This document shows, piece after piece, positions 24,390 through 31,881 of a DNA stretch of 35,889 nt (its first letter is position 1; every line of letters begins with the position of its first letter). The DNA is from a virus. The DNA lies in IMG/VR virus record IMGVR_UViG_3300035703_000244, positions 1 to 35,889 of that record; one strand, written 5' to 3'. A program made the position numbers and the translations under genes. The notes below the pieces were generated by a model, which was given only the letters and a program-made list of their open reading frames with translations, ran no database searches and was not told the origin of the DNA.

Positions 24390-25164
24390 ATCGTTTCCTT
24401 AAGTACCGTAGCGAGACTGGCATCTCATCGAACTGTCCATCATCTACCTCATGAAGCATCCAGATCCCTCGCCAGTAGTTGTTACCTTGTGCTCCTAGAT
24501 AATCCTCATCATGCAGGTAGCAGCAGCCAGAGAACAACCCTGTGATCTGCTTACCATCTGCCCTGTTAGCGTAAGCTATCTGCCTACCCTGGACATGCCC
24601 CATAACTGCAGACATGTGGCGCTTGGTTAGCAGCGCAGCAGCAGAGGTCACTGGTCTACCCATCACCCCACTGGTAAAGAAATGACAATATACCACACCG
24701 TCAATAACAACAGGACTAAGATAAGGATACACCTCCCAACCAGCTTGTTCGTATCCGAGATCATCGATACCAATAGTGCCGTGGAGTTTAGGATCTCCTT
24801 CGACTGCTCTGTTAATTCTGTCCTCGTGGTTACCAAGCGTGAGAACCATTCGGGGTCTATATTGTTTCTCTTTTCTTTTTCTTCGCTGCTCATTTAGTTC
24901 CCTCATAGGTGCTAGGAGTTGGTCCATTGCCTTCTTCGTTACTTCGATGTCAGTCTTGTATCGTCTACCTTCAAAGCTCTTACGTCCAACATCGTAGCTC
25001 GAGAGGGCAGGCATGTCAGCAAAGTCACCTATGTTAATGATTACATCTGGTTGCTTGTCTGCTATGTATTGCCCCACCCAGGTTAAGTAAGACAGGTCAA
25101 CACCTGCCTTGACTTGCATATCAGGTAGTACTAGGTGTGTCTTCATCTGACTCTTCTTCATCAT
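24382..25164 (-). CDS. Calcineurin-like metallophosphoesterase
   Basis: The 260-residue protein has the ordered metal-binding motifs LVLPDMQV (first Asp), INIGDFADM (second Asp), LTLGNHEDR and MGHVQGR (His ligand). It therefore belongs to the calcineurin-like phosphoesterases. Substrate is unknown. In phages such enzymes may act on nucleic acid ends or nucleotides, which is inference. The frame begins with ATGATG at 25164, but the ATG at 25146 (MKTHLVLPDMQV) gives the usual family start and a shorter overlap with the upstream gene, so it may be the true start. Confidence 0.85.
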   Translation of the reverse strand: MMKKSQMKTHLVLPDMQVKAGVDLSYLTWVGQYIADKQPDVIINIGDFADMPALSSYDVGRKSFEGRRYKTDIEVTKKAMDQLLAPMRELNEQRRKRKEKQYRPRMVLTLGNHEDRINRAVEGDPKLHGTIGIDDLGYEQAGWEVYPYLSPVVIDGVVYCHFFTSGVMGRPVTSAAALLTKRHMSAVMGHVQGRQIAYANRADGKQITGLFSGCCYLHDEDYLGAQGNNYWRGIWMLHEVDDGQFDEMPVSLRYLRKRYG

Positions 25165-25408
25165 CTAAACGTGAACGTAAACGCTCAAGCTTATCTTCTA
25201 GTGTTTCGTAATGTACCTGATCACTAATGTTATAACCATAGATACCTTCTAGGAAGTGTACGAACTGGTTAAGTACAGCGTGCCATGTAGTACTAGACTC
25301 AAAGGCATGAGTAGCAGTGTGCTCTGAGCTTATAGGATACTCACTATCTGGTGTACCACAAGTATCTACATGACTAAATCGATATATAACTGTGTCATCC
25401 TTTTTCAT
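25121..25408 (-). CDS. Hypothetical protein, 95 aa, acidic C-terminus
   Basis: The product begins MKKDDTVIYRFSHVDTCGTP, has a middle helix (WHAVLNQFVHFLEGIYGY) and a very acidic tail (about residues 80-92). I recall similar small proteins in phage replication modules but no function. TTGGAGAAG lies before the ATG. It overlaps the nuclease gene by 14 bases and the phosphoesterase frame by up to 44. Confidence 0.65.
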   Translation of the reverse strand: MKKDDTVIYRFSHVDTCGTPDSEYPISSEHTATHAFESSTTWHAVLNQFVHFLEGIYGYNISDQVHYETLEDKLERLRSRLDDEEESDEDTPSTT

Positions 25409-25745
25409 TTGACTTCTCCAATACTGTTAAAAAATATTCTGCATCTACTACTACAAGGGGCTTCGCTCTATTCTGCTTAATAAAAACGACAGGCTCTCCT
25501 TTTCCTTTCGCATTTGTTTCCGCTTGCTCGTAGTATCCGTATACTGCAATTCGATCCCTTGACTTACATTCCACAGAAAGCGGGCATCTTCCTCTTGCTG
25601 TTGGTGAGAGCAGGATGTCTTCCCCTCCCGCACCCATACTGACTGATCGTACATCATCACTCTCCAGTTTGAACTTCGCAATTATCTGATCCCTCACCCA
25701 CTGCTGGAACGTTCTGCCCTTTGCTTTTGCGCTGCTTGGTTTCAA
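25395..25745 (-). CDS. PDDEXK-type nuclease (phage Holliday-junction resolvase/endonuclease)
   Basis: The product starts (L/M)KPSSAKAKGRTFQQWVRDQI, followed by VSMGAGGEDILL, then PLSVECKSRD and a C-terminal FIKQNRAKPLVVV. The Glu/Asp...Glu-x-Lys set (GGED, VECK) is the PDDEXK nuclease core. The size and position in a T7-type replication cluster fit a resolvase-like enzyme replacing T7 endonuclease I, which resolves or debranches replicated DNA. The open frame extends to an ATG at 25808, but family members begin at KPxSAKAKG. A TTG at 25745 has AAAGGA ten bases upstream, so I start there. Confidence 0.75.
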   Translation of the reverse strand: MKPSSAKAKGRTFQQWVRDQIIAKFKLESDDVRSVSMGAGGEDILLSPTARGRCPLSVECKSRDRIAVYGYYEQAETNAKGKGEPVVFIKQNRAKPLVVVDAEYFLTVLEKSNEKG

Positions 25746-25983
25746 TATGTAAAGTTCCTTTTGTTTTGATCCATCTCTTTGGTATATGAATAATACAGCA
25801 AGCGTCATTTGCTTCGTTAATGGTACTTGCTACTGACAATCCTTCTTTACTTTCTGCTACCAAATAACCTACAGTATACGTATCTAGTATTGTGGGAGTG
25901 ATACTACCCAAGTGTGTCCATTCGTCCTGGCTACAAGCATCCACCCAATGCACATACACTAGCTTGTTACTGGTGGTTGCCAC
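25657..25983 (-). CDS. Hypothetical phage protein, overlaps nuclease gene
   Basis: The 108-residue frame begins (GTG) ATTSNKLVYVHWVDACSQDE and has TYTVGYLVAESKEGLSVA and CCIIHIPKRWIK, a layout shared by a small protein common in phages of Proteobacteria. Residues after about 72 lie in the region that also codes for the nuclease start and are low-complexity. Purine-rich GGAAGGTGAG precedes the GTG. It overlaps the exonuclease gene by 25 bases and the nuclease gene by 89 or more. Function is unknown. Confidence 0.65.
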   Translation of the reverse strand: MATTSNKLVYVHWVDACSQDEWTHLGSITPTILDTYTVGYLVAESKEGLSVASTINEANDACCIIHIPKRWIKTKGTLHIETKQRKSKGQNVPAVGEGSDNCEVQTGE

Positions 25984-26639
25984 ATCTCACCTTCCTTTCT
26001 ACGTATCCAGAGCAGCTGCGCCATCTCTGTCATGCGGCGAATATCATTATCATACGCCTTTAATACTGCGGTGAATAGTTCCATCTCTTCCTTGGCTTCT
26101 CCAAGAATCTTTTCTGCTTTCTTATCACCAATGCCTTTAAGACCTGGGATGTTATCCACTCGATCTCCAGTGAGGACTTGTTTATAGAAAGTTCGCAGGG
26201 TATCTTCTTCTTTAACATAGTACTCTACATCCTGTGTAAACTTACAGTGCCAACCTCTAATCATATCCAGGTCTTTATCGATAGTATAGATCACATAATC
26301 ATCTGGGTCCATAGTATATGCTTTAATACCTATGGCATCATCAGCTTCTTGATCTTCCTGTACGACAAACCCCCAAGACTTAACTAAGTACTCACGCATC
26401 AGGTCATAGTGTTGTGGCTTAGCTTGTGTCCTGTTACCCTTGTACGGTGCTTCCTTTGCTATCTCTTTGCGGTAGTTGTTAGAGCCAGTGAGATACCCTT
26501 GATAGTCTCCTATCTTAGGCATCATCACCAGACTCTCTACAAACTCTGCCATGCGAGAGATAGCGATTCCCTCTGACTCACCCTCGGAAGCGAATCCGAT
26601 TCGATAGACAAAGATATCACCATCAAGCAGAGCTAGCAT
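25959..26639 (-). CDS. 5'-3' exonuclease (FEN/T7 gp6-like)
   Basis: The 226-residue enzyme begins MLALLDGDIFVYRIGF (first acidic ligands), has YKGNRTQ, EADDAIGI, YTIDKDLDMI and the helix-three-turn-helix GDRVDNIPGLKGIGDKKAEK, which together define the flap/5' exonuclease fold. It removes RNA primers and degrades host DNA in T7-type systems. It supplies the activity missing from the DNA polymerase encoded at 27332. The ATG lies directly after the stop of the small upstream gene. Confidence 0.9.
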   Translation of the reverse strand: MLALLDGDIFVYRIGFASEGESEGIAISRMAEFVESLVMMPKIGDYQGYLTGSNNYRKEIAKEAPYKGNRTQAKPQHYDLMREYLVKSWGFVVQEDQEADDAIGIKAYTMDPDDYVIYTIDKDLDMIRGWHCKFTQDVEYYVKEEDTLRTFYKQVLTGDRVDNIPGLKGIGDKKAEKILGEAKEEMELFTAVLKAYDNDIRRMTEMAQLLWIRRKEGEMWQPPVTS

Positions 26640-26861
26640 TTACTTCTTCTTGCCCTGGTTCTCGAGGAAAGTAGCGATACTCTTGAGCACAGCGATTGCA
26701 GCTTCACGAGATGAGAACGTGTTGTCGTTAATAACAATATCTCCATCAGCATGAATAGCAAACTCATACGTGCTACCCCAGAACCCTGTAATCTCAGGAT
26801 TATCTACAGAAACGCTGAACACGTTACGATCTGCTTTTACTTCTACGCTAGGTACTTTCAT
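26640..26861 (-). CDS. Hypothetical protein, 73 aa
   Basis: The product begins MKVPSVEVKADRNVFSVSVD, is beta-rich in the first half, has a helix SSREAAIAVLKSIATFLEN and a basic end (QGKKK). It sits between the SSB-like and exonuclease genes, preceded by AAGGAGCAGAC. The function is unknown. Position suggests a replication accessory. Confidence 0.65.
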   Translation of the reverse strand: MKVPSVEVKADRNVFSVSVDNPEITGFWGSTYEFAIHADGDIVINDNTFSSREAAIAVLKSIATFLENQGKKK

Positions 26862-26870
26862 GTCTGCTCC

Positions 26871-27272
26871 TTACAGTACATCGTCAGCATCAACAACTGA
26901 CTCACCACCAGTATACTCAACAAGCTTAGTAACTACAAGTTTGTTGATACCGATACCCACACCAGACTTACCATTGACCTTATAAGGATAAGGTTTGATA
27001 AGAGCGATACCACGTGAACCATTACCTACCTTAGCTTCGATTACCTTACCTTGAGGATCTTCTGCTTTGATGGGATAGTTCTTAGACTTTGCAGTAATAA
27101 AGAATCCTTTGTCTTCTTTGTTACGTACATTCACACCTGAGTCTTCCAATGCTTTGATAGCATTCTTAGAGAGGTTACAAAGATCGACTTGATACTTACC
27201 ACTCATTTGGTTAGGTGTATCAAGGAAAGCCCACATCAAGTCAGCTTCGATCTTAAGAGGTTTCAAATCCAT
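26871..27272 (-). CDS. Single-stranded DNA-binding protein (T7 gp2.5-like), short
   Basis: The 133-residue protein begins MDLKPLKIEADLMWAFLDTP followed by NQMSGKYQVDLCNLS and later VGNGSRGIALI, KLVEYTGGE and an acidic end (VVDADDVL). The WAFLDTPxxxSGKYQVDL start and acidic tail resemble OB-fold SSBs of T7-like aquatic phages. T7 gp2.5 is about 100 residues longer. The acidic tail would contact polymerase and helicase. It is first after the promoter at 27307 and has AGGAGAACATT before the ATG. Confidence 0.72.
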   Translation of the reverse strand: MDLKPLKIEADLMWAFLDTPNQMSGKYQVDLCNLSKNAIKALEDSGVNVRNKEDKGFFITAKSKNYPIKAEDPQGKVIEAKVGNGSRGIALIKPYPYKVNGKSGVGIGINKLVVTKLVEYTGGESVVDADDVL

Positions 27273-27306
27273 AATGTTCTCCTGAACAAGTTAAGTTAAC
27301 AGTAAT

Positions 27307-27335
27307 ATTATACCACGCTTACAACTAGAAGTCAA
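27307..27335 (-). promoter_or_regulatory. Sigma70 promoter with extended -10, SSB operon
   Basis: On the minus strand TTGACT (27335-27330), a 17-bp spacer ending in TGG, TATAAT (27312-27307). The -35 has one mismatch. The predicted start near 27300 gives a 28-base leader. The -35 box overlaps the end of the polymerase gene. Confidence 0.83.
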
Positions 27336-28984
27336 TGGGTTTCTGCCCAAGTATTTCCTACTCTGTATTCACCAGTTAGAGGACACCTGAGTTGTAAAAC
27401 TTCACCAGCTTCTTTGATCGCTTCCACTGCCATACTACCAACAGTCTCAGCATTCTCCTTACGAACTTCAATCTGCCATTCATCATGTACATTCGCCACA
27501 AAGTGTGCATCAATTTTATTCTTCTTGATCTTACCATCTAGTAAGACAAGTGCCTGCTTCATTACTATCGCACCAGCACCCTGGAGTAACGTGTTAAGTG
27601 CTGCGTGTGGGGAACGAACGTGAAGTTTCCTACCGTCCAAAGCTGGTAGGTAGCCCTTCTCTGCCAACCTCTCAACCTTTGACCTAAGTGCCTTGAGCGC
27701 AGGCGTGTTATCCAGAAAAGACTTAATGAGTTTCCTCCCTTCTTCTGCTCCACCACCCACAACTGCCCCGATCTTAGCTGGGCCAGCCCCATATAGGAAT
27801 GCGTAGATGAATGTCTTTGCTTGCGGTCTAGTTTGAAGACCTGCTGCATTTTGGTTTTTGGTATGAATGTCACCTTCACAGACTTCTTTAACATAATCCT
27901 TATCCCTCATGTAGTGAGCCAGCATCCTTAGTTCCAAGCCACTAGCGTCAGCACCTACTAACATATACCCATCATCAACAGTCCAGCAATCCCTACACTC
28001 TGTACCCCAGGGACTAGATCCACTAGGAACCTGTGCCATGTTGGGACTATGGTGGGTCATACGTCCTGTGACTGCGCCATTGGTGATGACCTTACCATGT
28101 ACCCTGCTGGTGTCAGATACAGCGTCAAGCCAGGAGCTAACTTGAGCCACCCTTTTCTGAAGGAGTAGGTACTCGGTAATTGCTCTTGCTTCTGGTATAT
28201 CAATTCCATCCAAGACTTTTTCATCTACAATCACTGATCCCTTCTCTGTAAACTTCTCAGGTTTCCATCCTAACTTGATAAGTCTATCAGCTATTTGTGC
28301 TCTACTACCTGGGTTAAACACCTCTATATGATCCTTTAACTTCTTGCCTGTCTTCTCAGACACACGCTCTGTTATGATAGGCGGGAAGATACCCTGTAGT
28401 TCTTCTTCGATCTCCGAGAGTCTAGTCTTCCAAGTTGCCACCAAGTTAACAGCCTTCGCAACGTCAAGCTTAAACCCATGTTTCTCCTGCCTCGATATGA
28501 TTGCAGCTACGTTGTGCTCGAGATCGATACAGCGTTGATCCCATCCCTTTAGTTCGCTGGACAAGTGGGTGTACAGATCATGTGTTACCTCTACGTCCTG
28601 CTTACAGTACATCAACATCTCATCGCTTAGTCCATCGTTGAAGCTCGTGAAGTTCCCTTTGAATTTCCCTAGCCTCTTTCCCCATGCGTCGAGACTGTGT
28701 CCTCCCTCTAGGCTTGGGCTGAGCAACCTCGACATCACTAACGTATCCAACACTTGGCTCAAACGAATCTTCAAGCTCCATTGCTGATTCAAGATCGGTG
28801 CATCGAATCCAATGATGTTGTGTCCAACTAACAGATCGTCCTGCCTTAGATAACTTCTCAAACTTTTTGCTTCCGTCCATACATTAATCTCACCAGTAGT
28901 TATATCTTTAGTTACGCAGCACCAGATGGTGTCGTGCTTTGTGTTGGTTTCAATGTCAAGTATGATTGTCCTAGAGCGGCTCAT
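27332..28984 (-). CDS. DNA polymerase I family (T7-type), with 3'-5' exonuclease
   Basis: The 550-residue enzyme has exonuclease motifs D10-I-E12-T, GHNIIGFD (55-61, Exo II) and YCKQD (126-130, Exo III). Polymerase motif A is GADASGLELR (D346), motif B is R386...K390-TFIY394-AFLYG399 and motif C is VHDEW (H500, D501). The residue equal to E. coli F762 is Tyr394. There is no 5'-3' exonuclease domain. At 550 residues it is about 150 shorter than T7 gp5, so the thioredoxin-binding insertion is probably missing. The start is ATG 28984, overlapping the helicase gene end. A TTG lies one codon upstream. Confidence 0.93.
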   Translation of the reverse strand: MSRSRTIILDIETNTKHDTIWCCVTKDITTGEINVWTEAKSLRSYLRQDDLLVGHNIIGFDAPILNQQWSLKIRLSQVLDTLVMSRLLSPSLEGGHSLDAWGKRLGKFKGNFTSFNDGLSDEMLMYCKQDVEVTHDLYTHLSSELKGWDQRCIDLEHNVAAIISRQEKHGFKLDVAKAVNLVATWKTRLSEIEEELQGIFPPIITERVSEKTGKKLKDHIEVFNPGSRAQIADRLIKLGWKPEKFTEKGSVIVDEKVLDGIDIPEARAITEYLLLQKRVAQVSSWLDAVSDTSRVHGKVITNGAVTGRMTHHSPNMAQVPSGSSPWGTECRDCWTVDDGYMLVGADASGLELRMLAHYMRDKDYVKEVCEGDIHTKNQNAAGLQTRPQAKTFIYAFLYGAGPAKIGAVVGGGAEEGRKLIKSFLDNTPALKALRSKVERLAEKGYLPALDGRKLHVRSPHAALNTLLQGAGAIVMKQALVLLDGKIKKNKIDAHFVANVHDEWQIEVRKENAETVGSMAVEAIKEAGEVLQLRCPLTGEYRVGNTWAETH

Positions 28985-30554
28985 CAAATCGTTCCGTCAT
29001 TCGTCCTGTATCCTTACTATAATACAACGAACATGCTGGTCCTGTCAAGCCACTGAAACGATTCTTCAATACACGCACCCTGGTAGTATGCCTATCCATG
29101 AGGTCTTCAGCCTGTCCATTACGCTCCAGACCCAGGACTATGTCAGACAGTTGACCAATCGAACCTGAGCCTCGTAGCTGGCTTAGAGAGGTGGCTGCTC
29201 CCTCCTCGTGACCCTTACTATCTGGACGCTTGAGGTGAGACACTGCGAACAAAGCTATGCCAGTTTCTGCCACGATCATGCGAAGTCTTGTCATGATCTC
29301 GTCTAACGCTTTCCTCTCGTCCCCATTATCCTGAGAAGATACGACGATGCTAACGTGATCAAGGAAGATATACTTGCACGACAGCGCCTTAGCCATAAAC
29401 CGAACACGATTAATGATGTTGTCAACTGCAGTCGATCCAAAGTGGTCAAAGAAAAATAGGCGATCAGTGCCAAGAGTATCGTCAAAAGCATTTCGTAGTT
29501 CATCTGTTGTTACCTCGCAGTCAGGCAGGTGTAGTGGTTTACTGGCAGACAATGACATCAGACTCTTGGCAGTCTTCTTAACTGACTCCTCGAGAAACAT
29601 CAGTCCAATGTTATCATTTGTATTCTTAAGAATGTGATACACAATCTCACGCAGGAACTGTGACTTACCTAGACCAGACCCTGCAGTGACAGTGATAAGC
29701 TCTCCTGCCCTGATACCATAGGTCAGATCGTTCATACCTTGGTAGGGGTAGAGCACATCAGCTTTCTCTACTGGTTGGTTGACAAGATCCCACAGTCCCT
29801 TGCCTGCAATGATACCATCAGGTACGTACTGCTCAGCTTGCCACCACTTGTCTACGAATCGCTTGCCTTGTGCTCCTGATAGATAGTCACACGCATCCTT
29901 GTACCCTTGCTCGTGCTTGAAGATACGAGTCTTGGGTCCAAAGAGTTCTGCCACTTGAGAAGCTGCGTCTGCACCTTGTTGGTCACTATCAAAACAGACC
30001 ACCACATTCTCGAACGAATCGATCCATTCAAAGTTCGCCTTACAATCTGCGAGTGCAGATCCAGCGCCATTCCTGATAGATACGACAGGATACTTAGACC
30101 CCAACATCTGATACGCTGCGAGAGCATCGAACTCTCCTTCCACTATGGTTACGTACTTACCACCCTTGTTGAATAGCTGCTGCCCAAAGAGCTTAGCTTC
30201 CTTCCAAGATCCCTCGATACTAAACTTCTTCTCAGTTACACCACGCTTCTTGTATGCAGCTACTCGATTATCATCACTGTAATAAGGGAAGTAGTAACTG
30301 TTGTTGAAGATACCTACACCATAGTCCTGGCAGGTAGTCTTGGTAATACCACGATCAGTCACTGATTCATAAGCTAGATCAGTGGGTTCTACCAGTGCAG
30401 TATGCACAGTGAAGTTCCTTTCCATTGGTTTTCTATCATTATCAAAGTGAGTTGCACCACAAGAGAAACACTTAGTACCCCAATCATATACTGCCAGTGC
30501 ATCGCTAGATCCACAGTCATCACATGGTTGATGGGATGCTAATTGTTTAGACAC
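28971..30554 (-). CDS. Bifunctional primase-helicase (T7 gp4-like)
   Basis: The 527-residue protein has an N-terminal zinc ribbon (C11-x2-C14, C29-x2-C32), the TOPRIM motifs VEGEFDALAAY (139-149) and CFDSDQQG (187-194), then the helicase Walker A GSGLGKS (292-298) and FLDHVSIV Walker B. It forms a ring on the lagging strand, unwinds DNA and makes RNA primers. The start is GTG 30554, with AAAGGAG at seven bases. This start lies in a cassette that repeats at the two upstream junctions. The gene is followed by the polymerase gene with a 14-base overlap. Confidence 0.93.
   Translation of the reverse strand: MSKQLASHQPCDDCGSSDALAVYDWGTKCFSCGATHFDNDRKPMERNFTVHTALVEPTDLAYESVTDRGITKTTCQDYGVGIFNNSYYFPYYSDDNRVAAYKKRGVTEKKFSIEGSWKEAKLFGQQLFNKGGKYVTIVEGEFDALAAYQMLGSKYPVVSIRNGAGSALADCKANFEWIDSFENVVVCFDSDQQGADAASQVAELFGPKTRIFKHEQGYKDACDYLSGAQGKRFVDKWWQAEQYVPDGIIAGKGLWDLVNQPVEKADVLYPYQGMNDLTYGIRAGELITVTAGSGLGKSQFLREIVYHILKNTNDNIGLMFLEESVKKTAKSLMSLSASKPLHLPDCEVTTDELRNAFDDTLGTDRLFFFDHFGSTAVDNIINRVRFMAKALSCKYIFLDHVSIVVSSQDNGDERKALDEIMTRLRMIVAETGIALFAVSHLKRPDSKGHEEGAATSLSQLRGSGSIGQLSDIVLGLERNGQAEDLMDRHTTRVRVLKNRFSGLTGPACSLYYSKDTGRMTERFDEPL
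29019..29048 (-). promoter_or_regulatory. Possible internal promoter before DNA polymerase gene
   Basis: On the minus strand TTGACA (29048-29043), 18-bp spacer, TATTAT (29024-29019), inside the 3' end of the helicase gene. The predicted start is about 30 bases before the polymerase ATG. The -10 is non-consensus at one base and no TGn is present, so this call is weaker than the others. Confidence 0.5.
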
Positions 30555-30717
30555 TATCTTTCTCCTTTAATTTAGCTTCACGCTTTTCAATATAGTCAGC
30601 AGCTTCTTCTAACAAGTCTGCTATACTATCAGGCTTACCTTCTTGTACAGACTTACGATCAGGAATCTGCCTACGAATCTCTGCTCGTTTACGAAGGCGA
30701 TAGACTAGATCATCCAC
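30547..30717 (-). CDS. Small helical protein, 56 aa
   Basis: The product starts at GTG 30717 (VDDLVYRLRKRAEIRRQIPD) and has SIADLLEEAADYIEKREAKLKEKDSV. The frame extends upstream to 30759, but the GTG has AAGGAG placed seven bases before GTG and this repeats the neighbouring junctions. The L-x2-EAADYIE pattern is common in small phage proteins. It overlaps the previous gene by eight bases and the helicase by eight. Confidence 0.65.
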   Translation of the reverse strand: MDDLVYRLRKRAEIRRQIPDRKSVQEGKPDSIADLLEEAADYIEKREAKLKEKDSV

Positions 30718-30892
30718 TACCTTTCTCCTTGTATTCACTGTTATCCCAAAACATCTCACACGTTTGTTCGTTCACATCGTAGGGTGGGTGAACAAAGTAA
30801 GTCTGCATATACTGAGATGGTTTGGCTGTGTGCCTGTAGCAGTCTTGTTTCTTAGGACAGTTACCACCAGCGCACATTGAAATGTCAGGCAC
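30710..30892 (-). CDS. Small Cys-rich protein, 60 aa, zinc-binding candidate
   Basis: The product starts at GTG 30892 and contains MCAGGNCPKKQDCYRHTAKP, then TYFVHPPYDV and CEMFWDN. Four Cys (residues 7, 12, 18 and 45) plus His suit one zinc site. Similar small proteins (CPxKxxCYRxTAxP...C) are widespread in phages of Proteobacteria. The role is unknown. GGAG lies seven bases before the GTG. The C-terminus YKEKGSG overlaps the next gene's start. Confidence 0.7.
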   Translation of the reverse strand: MPDISMCAGGNCPKKQDCYRHTAKPSQYMQTYFVHPPYDVNEQTCEMFWDNSEYKEKGSG

Positions 30893-31268
30893 TATTCTTC
30901 TCCTTTAGTTTTGCTTCAATGGCTCTGGACAACACACGAACATCAAGATGCCCGTACTTCTTATCCATGCTGGCAAACTCCAAGTCTTCAAGCTCGTCTT
31001 CAGTCAGCCCAACCCATGACAAGTTGTCACGCTTTGTGGGTGGTTTCTCACCCCACACGCCAACCTCGCCCACCTTGGCTAGATCAACAGGCTGCTGGTC
31101 ATCATACAAACCAAGTCGCTGATTCTCAGCCACCATTCTGTCCAATGCCTCATGCGCTAGTGCTTGGCGTAGTGCTGATGCTGCGTTGTGTGTTTTGTAA
31201 GTATCCCCACAATCCAAAGATTCCAAAGCCTCCAACGCCTGCTCTGCTGCTTTGCGTAGGTCAGTCAT
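30885..31268 (-). CDS. Hypothetical protein, two-part helical, 127 aa
   Basis: The product has AAEQALEALESL and ASALRQALAHEALDRM at the N-terminus, a Pro/Gly-rich middle (GEVGVWGEKPPTKRDN) and WVGLTEDELEDLE followed by SRAIEAKLKEKNSA. EQALEALE...ALRQALA segments are very common in phages and prophages of Burkholderiales, so this points to a betaproteobacterial gene pool. GC appears higher than in neighbouring genes. Function is unknown. It starts immediately after the stop of the 50-aa gene. Confidence 0.7.
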   Translation of the reverse strand: MTDLRKAAEQALEALESLDCGDTYKTHNAASALRQALAHEALDRMVAENQRLGLYDDQQPVDLAKVGEVGVWGEKPPTKRDNLSWVGLTEDELEDLEFASMDKKYGHLDVRVLSRAIEAKLKEKNSA

Positions 31269-31421
31269 TTAATCTCTCCACTCCCTTTCGTTAAGTGAAC
31301 TTAGTGCTTGATTTACTATATTATAAGCACGTTCATAATAACCGTCTTCAAAATCGTCATCACAAGTCCAAGCAGTATCTATAGCATCAAGAGCAAACTC
31401 TAAAGTTTCTTTGATATCCAT
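31269..31421 (-). CDS. Small acidic protein, 50 aa
   Basis: The product begins MDIKETLEFALDAIDTAWTC and has a very acidic middle (CDDDFEDGYYERA). GGAG lies seven bases before the ATG. The stop directly abuts the ATG of the 127-aa gene. I do not recognise a family. Small acidic proteins in early phage regions may bind host factors, which is only inference. Confidence 0.65.
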   Translation of the reverse strand: MDIKETLEFALDAIDTAWTCDDDFEDGYYERAYNIVNQALSSLNEREWRD

Positions 31422-31442
31422 GAACGTCTCCAATTAATTTAA

Positions 31443-31604
31443 TTACTTGCTAGTAGCACAATGATATACATTGTTACCAAAGTAGAAACCACCTAGCTTA
31501 GCACACTCGTTCTCTACCACTAGCTTCTGGGTCTGCATACCAGCAAGGAACCCAAAGAGGACAGAGACAAGGACAATGATAACATAAGTAGTAAAGCTTT
31601 TCAT
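31443..31604 (-). CDS. Small membrane protein, 53 aa
   Basis: The product begins MKSFTTYVIIVLVSVLFGFL, one N-terminal hydrophobic span at about residues 5-24 with Lys in front, then a polar tail with two Cys (NECAKLGGFYF...YHCATSK) probably outside the inner membrane. The frame extends further upstream to 31667, but AAGGAAG precedes the ATG at 31604. Its function is unknown. Confidence 0.65.
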   Translation of the reverse strand: MKSFTTYVIIVLVSVLFGFLAGMQTQKLVVENECAKLGGFYFGNNVYHCATSK

Positions 31605-31617
31605 AGTTGATGCTTCC

Positions 31618-31827
31618 TTAGAAGGGTGAGTACTGTTCGTCAGTTGCTGCTTTGGTAGTCTTGGCATAGCTCTCCTGTAGGTTACGTGCTCGTAGAATGT
31701 CCATCAATACTTTGTCCCACCCATGCTGCTTGACATAGAAGACAACGTCAGCAATGATGCACTCGTATTCAAACTGATCTTGCTCTTCACGTAGCATCTT
31801 CTCATCAATCTCATTAGATATAAACAT
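31618..31827 (-). CDS. Hypothetical protein, 69 aa
   Basis: The product begins MFISNEIDEKMLREEQDQFE with YECIIADVVFYVKQHGWDKV, mainly helical. It is the first gene after the strong promoter at 31882, with AAGGAACATAAG before the ATG, so it is likely well transcribed. I do not recognise the family. Confidence 0.65.
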   Translation of the reverse strand: MFISNEIDEKMLREEQDQFEYECIIADVVFYVKQHGWDKVLMDILRARNLQESYAKTTKAATDEQYSPF

Positions 31828-31868
31828 CTTATGTTCCTTATAGATAATAATTACTATGTACTAAGTAT

Positions 31869-31878
31869 CTCTTAAGAG
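31869..31878. promoter_or_regulatory. Operator-like palindrome at promoter start site
   Basis: CTCTTAAGAG is a perfect 10-bp dyad that covers the predicted start of transcription of the promoter at 31882-31910. It could bind a dimeric repressor or form a small hairpin in the leader. Confidence 0.35.
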
Positions 31879-31881
31879 TAC

